Of a stretch of 64,000 nucleotides of DNA, positions 46,608 to 55,370 are shown piece by piece. Numbering within the stretch: the stretch's first letter is position 1; every line of letters begins with the position of its first letter. Under the pieces are notes generated by a model, which saw only the letters and a program-made list of their open reading frames with translations, was not told the origin of the DNA and ran no database searches. The stretch comes from Lachnospiraceae bacterium C10. Its GTDB lineage: Bacteria > Bacillota > Clostridia > Lachnospirales > Lachnospiraceae. Where the stretch lies: assembly GCA_900100095.1 (NCBI GenBank), contig FMTN01000020.1:1-64000 (forward strand), in the 5' to 3' direction. The position numbers were made by a program, and so were the translations under genes.

Positions 46608-47789
46608 TTAGTGATGGAATAAACGGATACCAGTAAATGCCATAACCATATCGTACTTATCACAGGTCTCAATGACATGATCATCACGGATGGATCCGCC
46701 CGGCTCGGCAATAAATTTCACACCACTCTTATGTGCTCTTTCAATATTATCTCCGAATGGGAAGAACGCGTCAGAACCGAGTGTAACATCGGTATTCTGA
46801 TCAAGCCATGCTCTCTTCTCTTCCCTGGTGAATACAGAAGGCTTCTCCGTGAAGACTCTCTCCCAAGCACCATCAGCAAGAAGATCCTCATACTCATCAC
46901 CGATGTAAAGATCAATGGCATTATCACGATCAGCACGACGTACATCCTCGCGGAACGGAAGTTCCATAACCTTCTTACTCTGACGAAGCCACCAGTTGTC
47001 CGCCTTCTGACCGGCAAGTCTGGTACAGTGGATTCTGGACTGCTGACCGGCGCCGATACCGATGGCCTGACCGTCCTTAACATAGCATACGGAATTGGAC
47101 TGTGTATACTTTAATGTAATCATGGCAATGGCAAGGTCAATCTTCGCCTGCTCCGTCAATTCTTTATTCTTTGTAACAATGTTGCTAAAGAAATCATCAT
47201 CGATATTTAACTCATTGCGTCCCTGTTCAAATGTTACACCGAACACCTGCTTCTTCTCGATCTTAGCCGGAACATAGGACGGATCGATCTGAATGACATT
47301 ATAATTTCCATTCTTCTTTGCCTTTAAAATTTCTAACGCATCCTCATCAAAGGCCGGTGCAATTACACCATCAGATACTTCTCTTTTGATAATCATAGCG
47401 GTTGCCTTATCACAGGTATCAGATAAAGCGATAAAGTCACCGAAGGAACTCATACGATCCGCACCTCTGGCTCTTGCATAAGCATTGGCCATCGGTGTGA
47501 ATTCCACATCCATGTCATCCACCCAGTAAATCTTGCGTTCAACCTCGGAGAGAGGAAGACCGACAGCTGCACCGGCCGGTGATACATGCTTAAAGGAGGT
47601 GGCAGCCGGAAGACCGGTAGCCTTCTTCAACTCGGATACGAGCTGCCAGCCATTAAAGGCATCCAGAAAGTTAATGTATCCCGGACGACCGTTTAAAATG
47701 GTGACAGGAAGCTCACTTCCGTCCTCCATGTAGATTCTGGAAGGCTTCTGGTTCGGGTTACAACCATACTTTAACTCAAATTCTTTCAT
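46608..47789 (-). CDS. AICAR transformylase (PurH-like, no cyclohydrolase domain)
   Basis: The 393-residue protein adds a formyl group from 10-formyltetrahydrofolate to AICAR, the next-to-last step to IMP. The start is the ATG at 47787-47789 (MKEFELKYGCNPNQKPSRIY). It holds the AICARFT catalytic Lys-His in AATSFKHVSPAGAAVGLPLS, and later IGIGAGQQSRIHCTRLAGQK and LGSDAFFPFGDNIERAHKSG. The N-terminal MGS-like IMP cyclohydrolase domain of ordinary PurH (about 200 residues) is missing. That step is supplied by the PurO-type gene directly upstream, 21 bp away, so the two form a split PurH. Confidence 0.93.
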   Translation of the reverse strand: MKEFELKYGCNPNQKPSRIYMEDGSELPVTILNGRPGYINFLDAFNGWQLVSELKKATGLPAATSFKHVSPAGAAVGLPLSEVERKIYWVDDMDVEFTPMANAYARARGADRMSSFGDFIALSDTCDKATAMIIKREVSDGVIAPAFDEDALEILKAKKNGNYNVIQIDPSYVPAKIEKKQVFGVTFEQGRNELNIDDDFFSNIVTKNKELTEQAKIDLAIAMITLKYTQSNSVCYVKDGQAIGIGAGQQSRIHCTRLAGQKADNWWLRQSKKVMELPFREDVRRADRDNAIDLYIGDEYEDLLADGAWERVFTEKPSVFTREEKRAWLDQNTDVTLGSDAFFPFGDNIERAHKSGVKFIAEPGGSIRDDHVIETCDKYDMVMAFTGIRLFHH

Positions 47790-47810
47790 GAAAACTCTCC
47801 TATATAACAA

Positions 47811-48527
47811 TTACTTATTCTTGTTAACAATACGTGTCTCGTACTTACCGGTGGCAATATCAATGAAACGCACAAATAAAGACACCTTATTATCTTCGTT
47901 CAGATTCTCCCATACGGTTTTCGTAAATGTATCAATATCCCCATCGATATCAACAACGGTCGGCTCTCCCTCATAGGAAGGAAGTGGATTCGCATCCTCC
48001 ATGTAGGTATGAAGAAATCTACCCTCACCGGCCTTTGGATTGTCATAAGAGAACGTATAGCGATTCGTACAGTCCGGATCCCCCTCATTGCTCTTAAGAA
48101 TTGACATATCAAAATCAAATGCTCCTTCTGCTACATGCAGTCTGGCAGAAATACGAGGTGTATAGTTTGGTCCGTCCGGCTCAAACTTACGGATACGAAG
48201 GGACTGTTCAAAGGACTTTCCTTCCTTCATTCCATCATAGATGGTATCGGTCTGATCTCCATTTGTAACAATGGTATTATCTCCTAGCACACGCACCGGA
48301 GCATAGATGATAAGGCTTGGATCCTCTAACTTATCCGGATCAAAAGCCTGTGTACGAATTCCCTCATCTTCTGCTTCAACAAAGACACGGTTTCGGCTGT
48401 TCTCAGAACGTCCCATAATAAAATATGCCGTTACAGCTTTACTGCCATCAGCACTTCTACCGACGACGATGCCACGTCCCGGATATGTTGTCTTGGAAAG
48501 TTCCTCTCGAAGTAATACTCTTTTCAT
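47811..48527 (-). CDS. purO: IMP cyclohydrolase, PurO type
   Basis: The 238-residue protein resembles archaeal PurO, which closes FAICAR to IMP without the PurH fold. The start is the ATG at 48525-48527 (MKRVLLREELSKTTYPGRGI) with GATAGGAGAAAAA before it. Family-like features include the N-terminal YPGRGIVVGRSADGSKAVTA, YFIMGRSENSRNRVFV and the central GPNYTPRISARLHVAEG. Its position between the purine permease and the transformylase supports this call. PurO was first described in archaea and relatives occur in some anaerobic bacteria. Confidence 0.88.
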   Translation of the reverse strand: MKRVLLREELSKTTYPGRGIVVGRSADGSKAVTAYFIMGRSENSRNRVFVEAEDEGIRTQAFDPDKLEDPSLIIYAPVRVLGDNTIVTNGDQTDTIYDGMKEGKSFEQSLRIRKFEPDGPNYTPRISARLHVAEGAFDFDMSILKSNEGDPDCTNRYTFSYDNPKAGEGRFLHTYMEDANPLPSYEGEPTVVDIDGDIDTFTKTVWENLNEDNKVSLFVRFIDIATGKYETRIVNKNK

Positions 48528-48561
48528 TTTTTCTCCTATCATAATCATAAAAAATGGTTAT

Positions 48562-48592
48562 AAAAAGTGCCGGCTCCAAAAAGAGCCGACAC
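48562..48592 (-). terminator. Terminator after the purine permease
   Basis: GTGTCGGCTC and GAGCCGGCAC pair with one G-T on the minus strand and run into TTTTTA. It stands about 40 bp before purO, which has no obvious promoter of its own in between, so it may work as a partial attenuator. Confidence 0.8.
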
Positions 48593-48598
48593 CTGTTA

Positions 48599-49981
48599 TT
48601 ATCTTGGGATAAAGATATACTTTAATACGAAAAGTACAGCTAAGACATACATCAGAACTGTAATCTTCTTCTTTTCTTCTGTAATAAGGTTGCAAACAAC
48701 ATTGATTACAACATAGGAAACAACACCAATTGCAATACCTTCTGAAATACTATAGAAAAGTGGCATAGCAATAACAGCAAGGTATGCCGGGATAGCCTCA
48801 CGAAGATCAGCAAAGTTAATCTTAACAACAGCGGATACCATTAAGAAACCAACAAAAATCAATGCCGGCGCTGTTGCAAAACCTGGAATTGCTGTAAATA
48901 CAGGAGCAAAAAGGATTGCAATCAGGAAAAGAACGCCTGTTGTAACAGCTGTAAGTCCTGTTCTTCCACCTGCACCTACACCTGCTGTTGACTCAACGTA
49001 TGTTGTTGTTGTAGATGTACCAAGAAGAGCTCCTACGGATGTTGCTACAGCATCAGCCATTAAAGCACCCTTGATATTCGGAAGCTTACCATCCTTATCA
49101 AGGAAACCAGCCTTCTGAGAGCATCCAACCAGGGTTCCGATGGTATCAAAAATATCAACAAAAAGGAATGAGAATACGACAATAGCAAAATTAAGAATTC
49201 CGCCTGCCTTAATCTCAGTGAATCCGGCAAAAGCCTTACCTGCCGTCTTACCCAATGCAGAAAAATCAGTTAAACCAAGAGATGGAATAACAGAGAAGAA
49301 GCTGTTCTCAGGATCTGGAATATATACACCAGCAGCTTCCATAATCATTCCAAGAATCCATGTAACCAGAATACCGATTAATACAGCACCCGGAACATTC
49401 TTAATGTAAAGGATTGCGATTACCATAAGACCAATCAGCGCAAGAAGTGCACAGATACCTGCCTGATGCCAGGTTGCACGGAAATCAACATAAGTAACTA
49501 ATGTTGCACCCTGATCTGCAACAAGATGACCATCCTGTAAGCCGATAAATGCTACAAAAAGACCAATACCTGCAGAAACACCTAACTTCAGAGTGGATGG
49601 GATTGCATTAAAAATCGCCTCACGCACATTGGTAAGGGAAAGAAGAATAAATACAATACCTTCTACAAAAACTGCCGCCAAAGCAACCTTCCAGCTGTAA
49701 CCCATTGAGCCACAAACAGTATAGGCGAAGAACGCATTCAAACCCATACCCGGAGCCAATGCAAACGGATAGTTTGCCATGAACGCCATGCAAAGAGTAC
49801 CAAAGAAGGACGCTAAGCAGGTAGCCATCAAAATCGCAGTTGGATCCATACCACTTGCTCCAAGTGTTGATGGATTAACAGCTAAAATGTAGGCCATTGT
49901 CATGAAGGTTGTAAAACCAGCAATGATCTCTGTCTTCACATCTGTGTGAAGCTCCTTAAGATGAAAGACTTTTTCTAACAT
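48599..49981 (-). CDS. Purine permease, NCS2 family (guanine/hypoxanthine type)
   Basis: The 460-residue membrane protein takes up hypoxanthine, guanine or adenine with a proton. It belongs to the AzgA/PbuG branch: TEIIAGFTTFMTMAYILAVN (about 17-36), ALAPGMGLNAFFAYTVCGSM, SAGIGLFVAFIGLQDGHLV, FSFLFVDIFDTIGTLVGCSQ and STTTTYVESTAGVGAGGRTG. Twelve or more helices are expected. It has a sigma-A promoter (50050-50078) and a short leader with a hairpin, and GAGGAGGAGTTACTAC before the ATG. It heads a purine cluster with purO and the AICAR transformylase. Confidence 0.93.
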   Translation of the reverse strand: MLEKVFHLKELHTDVKTEIIAGFTTFMTMAYILAVNPSTLGASGMDPTAILMATCLASFFGTLCMAFMANYPFALAPGMGLNAFFAYTVCGSMGYSWKVALAAVFVEGIVFILLSLTNVREAIFNAIPSTLKLGVSAGIGLFVAFIGLQDGHLVADQGATLVTYVDFRATWHQAGICALLALIGLMVIAILYIKNVPGAVLIGILVTWILGMIMEAAGVYIPDPENSFFSVIPSLGLTDFSALGKTAGKAFAGFTEIKAGGILNFAIVVFSFLFVDIFDTIGTLVGCSQKAGFLDKDGKLPNIKGALMADAVATSVGALLGTSTTTTYVESTAGVGAGGRTGLTAVTTGVLFLIAILFAPVFTAIPGFATAPALIFVGFLMVSAVVKINFADLREAIPAYLAVIAMPLFYSISEGIAIGVVSYVVINVVCNLITEEKKKITVLMYVLAVLFVLKYIFIPR

Positions 49982-50003
49982 GTAGTAACTCCTCCTCTAC
50001 ATA

Positions 50004-50055
50004 AGTTGTCGTCACGGTACCTACCGTGAGTCAATAAAAGCCGTAAAAAATTATA
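50004..50055 (-). promoter_or_regulatory. Leader hairpin of the purine permease gene
   Basis: The roughly 65-nt leader holds CACGGTAGGTACCGTG (about 50015-50030), a seven-pair hairpin next to the ribosome site. It is too short for the known purine riboswitch and lacks its conserved loops. It may affect translation. Confidence 0.35.
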
Positions 50056-50078
50056 ATCGACAGGTGAATTTTTGTAAA
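50050..50078 (-). promoter_or_regulatory. Purine permease promoter
   Basis: TTTACA, 17 bp and a perfect TATAAT on the minus strand, about 65 bp before the start codon. Confidence 0.8.
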
Positions 50079-50103
50079 GTAAAGGCTGAAGCATTTTTTT
50101 ATG

Positions 50104-50133
50104 TTGTTTTTTTTATATTAGAAGTGATAAAAT
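50104..50133 (+). promoter_or_regulatory. DUF1846 gene promoter
   Basis: TTGTTT, 18 bp and TAAAAT on the plus strand, about 70 bp before the DUF1846 start; divergent from and close to the permease promoter. Confidence 0.5.
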
Positions 50134-50205
50134 CTAAAGGTATTTTTGCATCATAGTTTAAGATGCAATAAAACCGTATCTTTAATTACAAAGGAAGGAA
50201 TCTCC

Positions 50206-51663
50206 ATGAAATTAGGTTTTGACAATGACAAATACCTGTCCATGCAATCTGCTCACATTCGCGAGCGTATTGCCAAATTTGGTGACAAACTGTACTTAGA
50301 ATTCGGTGGAAAGCTTTTTGATGACTACCATGCCAGTCGTGTTCTTCCAGGCTTTCAGCCTGATTCGAAAATGCAAATGCTCCTCCACTTGAAAGATCAG
50401 GCTGAAATTGTCATTGCAATCTCTGCCGGTGCCATTGCATCCAATAAGATCCGTGGAGATTTAGGTATCACCTATGATCAGGATGTTCTCCGTCTTATGG
50501 ATATCTTCCAGGGACTTGGACTTTATGTCGGTTCTGTATGTATCACACAGTATCAGGGCGAGCCACAGGCGGATCGTTTCCGCGAGAAGCTTAAGAGTCT
50601 CGGCATCAATTCCTACGTTCTTCGTCGTATTGAAGAGTATCCGGAAAATGTTGAACTTATCATCTCCGAAGAAGGTTTTGGTAAGAATGACTACATCCAG
50701 ACCAGTCGTCCTCTCGTCGTAGTAACAGCACCCGGTCCAGGTTCCGGCAAAATGGCTACCTGCCTCTCTCAGCTTTACCATGAGCACAAACGGGGCGTAA
50801 ATGCCGGTTATGCCAAATTTGAGACATTCCCAATCTGGAATTTACCGCTCAAGCATCCGGTGAACCTGGCTTATGAAGCTGCCACAGCGGATCTAAACGA
50901 CGTTAACATGATCGATCCATTCCACCTGGAAGCTTATAATGAGACAACTGTAAATTATAACCGCGACATCGAGATTTTCCCTGTCCTTAAAGCTATTTTT
51001 GAAGAAATCTACGGAGAGTGTCCATATCAGTCTCCTACAGACATGGGTGTCAACATGGCAGGAAACTGCATCTTTGATGACGAAGCCACCAAAGCCGCTG
51101 CCTGTCAGGAAATTATCCGTCGATATTATACAGAGGCTGTGAATATCAAACGCGGAAAGGGAACACGTGAAGCCTTCCGTAAGATTGAACTCTTACTGAA
51201 GCAGGCCGGTGTCACTCCATCCGATCGTGAAGTGGTAAAGCATGCTAAGGTTCGTTCTGAGGCTCTTGGCACCAGTGCAGCTGCTATTGAACTTGATCAC
51301 GGACAGATTGTAACCGGAAAGACCGGTGATCTTTTGTCTGCTTCTGCTGCTGTTCTGCTGAATGCTTTAAAGGTATTAGCTTCTATTCCACACGAGGATC
51401 ACATCATCTCTCCGGAAGCCTTAGAGCCAATTTTAAAGCTTAAGACAGATTACCTTGGAAGCAGTGAGAAACACCTTCATTGCGATGAAGTATTAATTGC
51501 TTTATCCATCTCATCTGCTCATTCCGAGGCTGCCAAGAAAGCATTGGAGCAACTTCCAAATCTCAAAAATTGCGATATGCATTCCACTGTAATGCTGACC
51601 GCCAATGATGAAGCTGTTCTTCGTGATCTGCACATTCGATTGACACAGGATCCACATCAATAA
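50206..51663 (+). CDS. DUF1846 family protein
   Basis: The 485-residue protein belongs to the DUF1846 family, common in Firmicutes. The start is the ATG at 50206-50208 (MKLGFDNDKYLSMQSAHIRE) with AAAGGAAGGAATCTCC upstream. It has a P-loop-like VTAPGPGSGKMATCLSQLYH (about 178-197), followed by KFETFPIWNLPLKHPVNLAY and EATADLNDVNMIDPFHLEAY. Structures exist for family members, but I know of no firmly assigned function; nucleotide binding is plausible. It is a single gene with its own terminator. Confidence 0.9.
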   Translation: MKLGFDNDKYLSMQSAHIRERIAKFGDKLYLEFGGKLFDDYHASRVLPGFQPDSKMQMLLHLKDQAEIVIAISAGAIASNKIRGDLGITYDQDVLRLMDIFQGLGLYVGSVCITQYQGEPQADRFREKLKSLGINSYVLRRIEEYPENVELIISEEGFGKNDYIQTSRPLVVVTAPGPGSGKMATCLSQLYHEHKRGVNAGYAKFETFPIWNLPLKHPVNLAYEAATADLNDVNMIDPFHLEAYNETTVNYNRDIEIFPVLKAIFEEIYGECPYQSPTDMGVNMAGNCIFDDEATKAAACQEIIRRYYTEAVNIKRGKGTREAFRKIELLLKQAGVTPSDREVVKHAKVRSEALGTSAAAIELDHGQIVTGKTGDLLSASAAVLLNALKVLASIPHEDHIISPEALEPILKLKTDYLGSSEKHLHCDEVLIALSISSAHSEAAKKALEQLPNLKNCDMHSTVMLTANDEAVLRDLHIRLTQDPHQ

Positions 51664-51669
51664 AAGCTT

Positions 51670-51698
51670 CAGGCAGGAGATTCTCCTGCCTGTTTTTT
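51670..51698 (+). terminator. DUF1846 terminator
   Basis: CAGGCAGGAGA and TCTCCTGCCTG pair almost fully, followed by six T residues. It reaches the stop codon of the convergent ABC ATPase gene. Confidence 0.92.
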
Positions 51699-52326
51699 AT
51701 TTCTTTATTTGACCTTTATCCATATAGAAAACTTCGTCACATAAGATTTCCAGATCCTCTTTCATATGAGAGGACAAAATAATAAGTTTCCCCTCATTTC
51801 TATACGTTTGCAGAAGTTCCCGGATTTCTTCTACGCCATCGGCATCCAATCCGTTAAAGGGCTCATCCAGAACGAGCAGCTTTGGATCTTCCATAATGGC
51901 CTGAGCAATACCAAGGCGCTGTCGCATTCCAAGACTGTACTTTCCCACGCTCTTCTTTAACCCGGGATCCAGTCCAACCCTCTGAATGGTATCACAAATC
52001 TCTTTTTTCCCAATCTTATTATGGATGGATGCAAGATAGGAAAGATTATGTACCCCTGTCCAATGTGTCATAAATCCGGGTGTCTCAATTAAAATACCAA
52101 TGGAGTCCGGAAAATCCACGTCCTGTCCAATCACCTTGCCGTCAACGCTAACCGTCCCATCCGTCGGTCTGATAAAACCGCAAATACACTTCATCAGCAT
52201 GGTCTTACCCGATCCGTTACGACCGGCAAAACCATAGATATGTCCACTTTCCATGTGTAGATTGATCTCATCCAGAATATGTTCCTTACCAATTATCAGT
52301 CCCAGTTTTTCAATGGAAACTTCCAT
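51697..52326 (-). CDS. ABC transporter ATP-binding protein
   Basis: A 209-residue ATPase. The start is placed at the ATG at 52324-52326 (MEVSIEKLGLIIGKEHILDE) because GGAGG lies six bases before it; an in-frame ATG six bases upstream overlaps that site. Walker A is GFAGRNGSGKTMLMKC, the signature is YSLGMRQRLGIAQAIM (LGMRQ type), Walker B is PKLLVLDEPFNGLDADG and the H-loop is LIILSSHMKED. It resembles the ATPases of bacitracin- or lantibiotic-type exporters. It overlaps the end of the permease remnant by 17 bp, so they were translated together. With the permease frameshifted the transporter may not work. Confidence 0.9.
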   Translation of the reverse strand: MEVSIEKLGLIIGKEHILDEINLHMESGHIYGFAGRNGSGKTMLMKCICGFIRPTDGTVSVDGKVIGQDVDFPDSIGILIETPGFMTHWTGVHNLSYLASIHNKIGKKEICDTIQRVGLDPGLKKSVGKYSLGMRQRLGIAQAIMEDPKLLVLDEPFNGLDADGVEEIRELLQTYRNEGKLIILSSHMKEDLEILCDEVFYMDKGQIKK

Positions 52327-52964
52327 GTTCATCCTCCATTCCATAAGAATAATCTTTCACAAGCCCCCATTGCCAATAAATCAAAACAGCAATTACAAAA
52401 GCAAAATACAGATAAGTCGCCTCCATGGAAAAAACCATTTTCCTGAAATATTCTGTATAATGAAGCCACACCACGGAGTGCGCCATAGGAAACATCCACA
52501 TAAGCGGTGTCTTGGCCGAACATAATGCGCTACCAACAATCACGATTCCCCCGCACAGAAAAACTCCCATGATATGCTTCCGATAGAGACTTGCCGTGAG
52601 AAGCACTAAGAGCAGGATATAAAGATACAACCCTAAAAAAAGATAGGTCTCCAACAGCGCCTTTGGTAGACTCATCTGATAATACAGTCTTGTCGGAAAA
52701 AGAGACCGGATATACACTCCGGAATCCTTATGTTCCTGAAAGAAAGCCTCAAAGAATCGGCTCCAACTCATTTCCCAACGGGTCTTCCCAAGCAAAGGGA
52801 TTATAACCATCAGAAAACACTCCTAATGTCTTTATAGCTAGAGGAGGCGCCTTATGCGCCCCTTGATGATAGCCTAAATAGTTGATTCCGCCACAGCCAA
52901 TCGTAAGAACACTGGCTAAGAGGATGAACTTTTTAGCTGAAGCATAACTCTTATTCTTAAACAT
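52310..52964 (-). pseudogene. ABC transporter permease, split by a frameshift
   Basis: Two frames appear to be one gene. The first (52749-52964, 71 residues) begins MFKNKSYASAKKFILLASVL with one helix; the second (52310-52810, up to 166 residues) continues with RLYYQMSLPKALLETYLFLG and four more helices, ending near KDYSYGMEDEHGSFH. They overlap by 62 bp; joining them needs a +1 shift within 52749-52810, near TTGGGAAATGAG. Neither half alone looks like a whole permease. The choices are a recent loss of function, a programmed shift or a sequencing error. The ribosome site AGGGGGAGAAGTGG precedes the first ATG. Confidence 0.7.
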
Positions 52965-53070
52965 CCACTTCTCCCCCTATTGTCACACTCTTCTTTCAAA
53001 AGACATTATACATCCTTTTTTACCAATTTTTCCTTTATTGTAAGAAATCGTACGTTTTATGTAAGAAATT

Positions 53071-53106
53071 AAAAAAAGCGAGGGTACCGACAGATACACT
53101 CGCTTT
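53071..53106 (-). terminator. pyrG terminator
   Basis: AAAGCGAG and CTCGCTTT pair across a 15-nt loop on the minus strand, followed by a T-tract; about 28 bp after the pyrG stop. Confidence 0.85.
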
Positions 53107-53133
53107 GGATTCTCTTATATTTACTTACTAGCT

Positions 53134-54747
53134 TTATGCTTCACTTTTCTCAACAGCAGCCCGAATAAATTCTCTAAACAAAGGATGCGCCTTATTTGGA
53201 CGGGACTTAAATTCCGGATGGAACTGAACGCCAACATGGAAACGATTCTTCGGCTCCTCGACAGCCTCTACAATGGAATCATCCGGTGATGTGCCGGCAA
53301 TCTTAAGTCCAACCTGCTCCAACTCCTGACGATACTTGTTGTTAAACTCGAATCTATGACGATGACGCTCAGAAATCTCGCCCTGACCATAAGCCTTTTC
53401 CATCATAGTTCCGGAAATCACCTTACATGGGTAGGCACCAAGGCGCATCGTTCCACCCTTTCTAACCACACGCATCTGCTCTTCCATCAGATCGATCACC
53501 AGATTTTTACCATTTTCATTGAACTCACGGCTGTTGGCATCCTTAAGACCCAATACATCTCTTGCATACTCAATAACTGCAATCTGCATACCAAGACAGA
53601 TACCAAAATACGGCACGTCGTTCTCTCTTGCATAACGGCAGGCCTGAATCTTACCTTCAATACCACGATCACCGAATCCACCCGGAACAATAATACCATC
53701 TGCATCCTTTAAGATCTCGGATGCATTATCCGCTGTAATTTCCTCCGAATCAATCCAGAGAACCTCCACTGCTGCATCATTTTCATATCCACCGTGATAT
53801 AGAGACTCACGAACAGAAAGGTATGCATCGTGAAGCGCTACATACTTACCTACAAGCGCAATGGTCGTCTTCTTCTTAGGATGATGAATACGGGAAACCA
53901 GGTTCATCCACTCGGTAAGATCCACCTCTTTATCGTTAAGACCAAGTTCACGGCATACAACGGTATCCAATCCATTATCATGCAGCATCAATGGTGCTTC
54001 ATACAGTGAAGCCATTGTAGTATTTTCAATGACACAGTCTTTTTTTACATTACAGAAAAGAGCAATCTTGTCCTTAATGCTCTGCTCAAGAGGTTCATTG
54101 GCACGGGCAACAATAATATCCGGATTGATACCGATGGATCGAAGTTCCTTAACCGAATGCTGGGTTGGCTTACTCTTATGCTCATTACTTCCTGCAAGGA
54201 ATGGAACTAAGGTTACATGTATATACAGGCAGTTCTCACGACCGACTTCGAGTCCAACCTGACGAATAGCCTCAAGGAACGGCTGAGACTCAATGTCACC
54301 AATGGTTCCACCGATCTCTGTGATCAAAACATCCGCATCGGAACTTTCTGCACCCATGAAGATAAAGTGCTTAATCTCCTCTGTAATATGCGGAATGACC
54401 TGAACCGTCTCACCCAAGTACTCACCCTTACGCTCACGGTTTAACACATTCCAGTAAACCTTACCGGATGTCAGATTGGAGTACTGATTTAGATTCTCAT
54501 CAATAAAACGCTCATAGTGGCCAAGATCAAGGTCTGTCTCCGCTCCGTCATCTGTCACAAACACCTCTCCGTGCTGATAAGGGCTCATAGTACCCGGATC
54601 AACATTCATATAAGGATCCAGCTTTTGCGAAGCAACCTTATAACCTCTGTTCTTGAGGAGCCGGCCAAGAGAAGCTGCTGTGATTCCCTTTCCAAGTCCT
54701 GATACTACGCCTCCGGTAACGAACACAAACTTTGTATTCTTTGCCAT
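53134..54747 (-). CDS. pyrG: CTP synthase
   Basis: The 537-residue enzyme makes CTP from UTP with glutamine as nitrogen donor. The N-terminal synthase domain begins [20 protein letters not shown] (with the P-loop) and shows [20 protein letters not shown]; the C-terminal glutaminase domain has the nucleophile Cys in [20 protein letters not shown] and the His-Glu pair in [12 protein letters not shown]. It is normal in length. It follows the ANTAR gene by 23 bp and shares a transcript with the GS-like gene, a grouping that makes sense because all depend on glutamine. Confidence 0.98.
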   Translation of the reverse strand: MAKNTKFVFVTGGVVSGLGKGITAASLGRLLKNRGYKVASQKLDPYMNVDPGTMSPYQHGEVFVTDDGAETDLDLGHYERFIDENLNQYSNLTSGKVYWNVLNRERKGEYLGETVQVIPHITEEIKHFIFMGAESSDADVLITEIGGTIGDIESQPFLEAIRQVGLEVGRENCLYIHVTLVPFLAGSNEHKSKPTQHSVKELRSIGINPDIIVARANEPLEQSIKDKIALFCNVKKDCVIENTTMASLYEAPLMLHDNGLDTVVCRELGLNDKEVDLTEWMNLVSRIHHPKKKTTIALVGKYVALHDAYLSVRESLYHGGYENDAAVEVLWIDSEEITADNASEILKDADGIIVPGGFGDRGIEGKIQACRYARENDVPYFGICLGMQIAVIEYARDVLGLKDANSREFNENGKNLVIDLMEEQMRVVRKGGTMRLGAYPCKVISGTMMEKAYGQGEISERHRHRFEFNNKYRQELEQVGLKIAGTSPDDSIVEAVEEPKNRFHVGVQFHPEFKSRPNKAHPLFREFIRAAVEKSEA

Positions 54748-54770
54748 ATAAATGCCTTCCTTTCCTACTG

Positions 54771-55340
54771 CTAATCCTGATAAAAATCTATAATTTCTTC
54801 TGCTATCTGACCTCTCGGTACCCGACGGTCCATAGCAGTCTTTTCAATATAGTGATGAGCCTCGGGCTCTGTCATTTGTTTTTCCTGCATCAATATGCTC
54901 TTCGCTTTTGATACAAGTCGCATTTCTTCCAGTTTTTTCTGGAGTTTTTGAATGGTTCGGTTTGCCATTGCAATACGATTCTGAGCGGCTTCAGCAAAAC
55001 TGAGTGCTCCCCAGAACATATTCTTACTAATCGGCTTACTAACGCAGATAACGCCCGACTTTTCCACGCGGGACGTCATATCTTCCATATACTCGGCTTT
55101 CACAAATAAAATCACCTGACAGCGGTTCGCTGCAGCAATTTCCTCCGCTAAGGATGCTCCACTTTCCCCTCGAATCGGACCATTGATGATGACCACCTCC
55201 GGATCATCGTCCAACAGTGCCCGCAATCCGTCTGATGGTGTGGCAGCCAGATGAATCGATGTTAGTCCGAAATCCTCTAAAAATTCCTCAAAAAATTTCA
55301 TGGCCTTTGGGGAATCACTGATAATCAGTCCTCTCTCCAC
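54771..55340 (-). CDS. ANTAR-domain regulator with pseudo-receiver
   Basis: A 189-residue RNA-binding antiterminator. The start is placed at the GTG that gives [14 protein letters not shown], 8 bp after AAGGAGG; a GTG three codons further up overlaps that site. Residues 1-115 have a CheY-like fold, but the phosphoacceptor position reads [12 protein letters not shown], with Asn 53 where Asp is expected, and the acidic pair has only one Asp, so phosphorylation is unlikely. A coiled coil ([20 protein letters not shown]) leads into the C-terminal ANTAR domain, [20 protein letters not shown], with the conserved hydrophobic and Ala positions. It lies right after the GS-like gene and may act on the hairpin in that gene's leader. 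Confidence 0.88.
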   Translation of the reverse strand: MERGLIISDSPKAMKFFEEFLEDFGLTSIHLAATPSDGLRALLDDDPEVVIINGPIRGESGASLAEEIAAANRCQVILFVKAEYMEDMTSRVEKSGVICVSKPISKNMFWGALSFAEAAQNRIAMANRTIQKLQKKLEEMRLVSKAKSILMQEKQMTEPEAHHYIEKTAMDRRVPRGQIAEEIIDFYQD

Positions 55341-55370
55341 CTGACGCACCTCCTTTCCTTAATCGACATC

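Noticed and set aside
49982-50140. Purine riboswitch before the NCS2 permease
   Set aside because: The leader after the promoter is only about 65 nt and lacks the conserved loop sequences and three-way junction.
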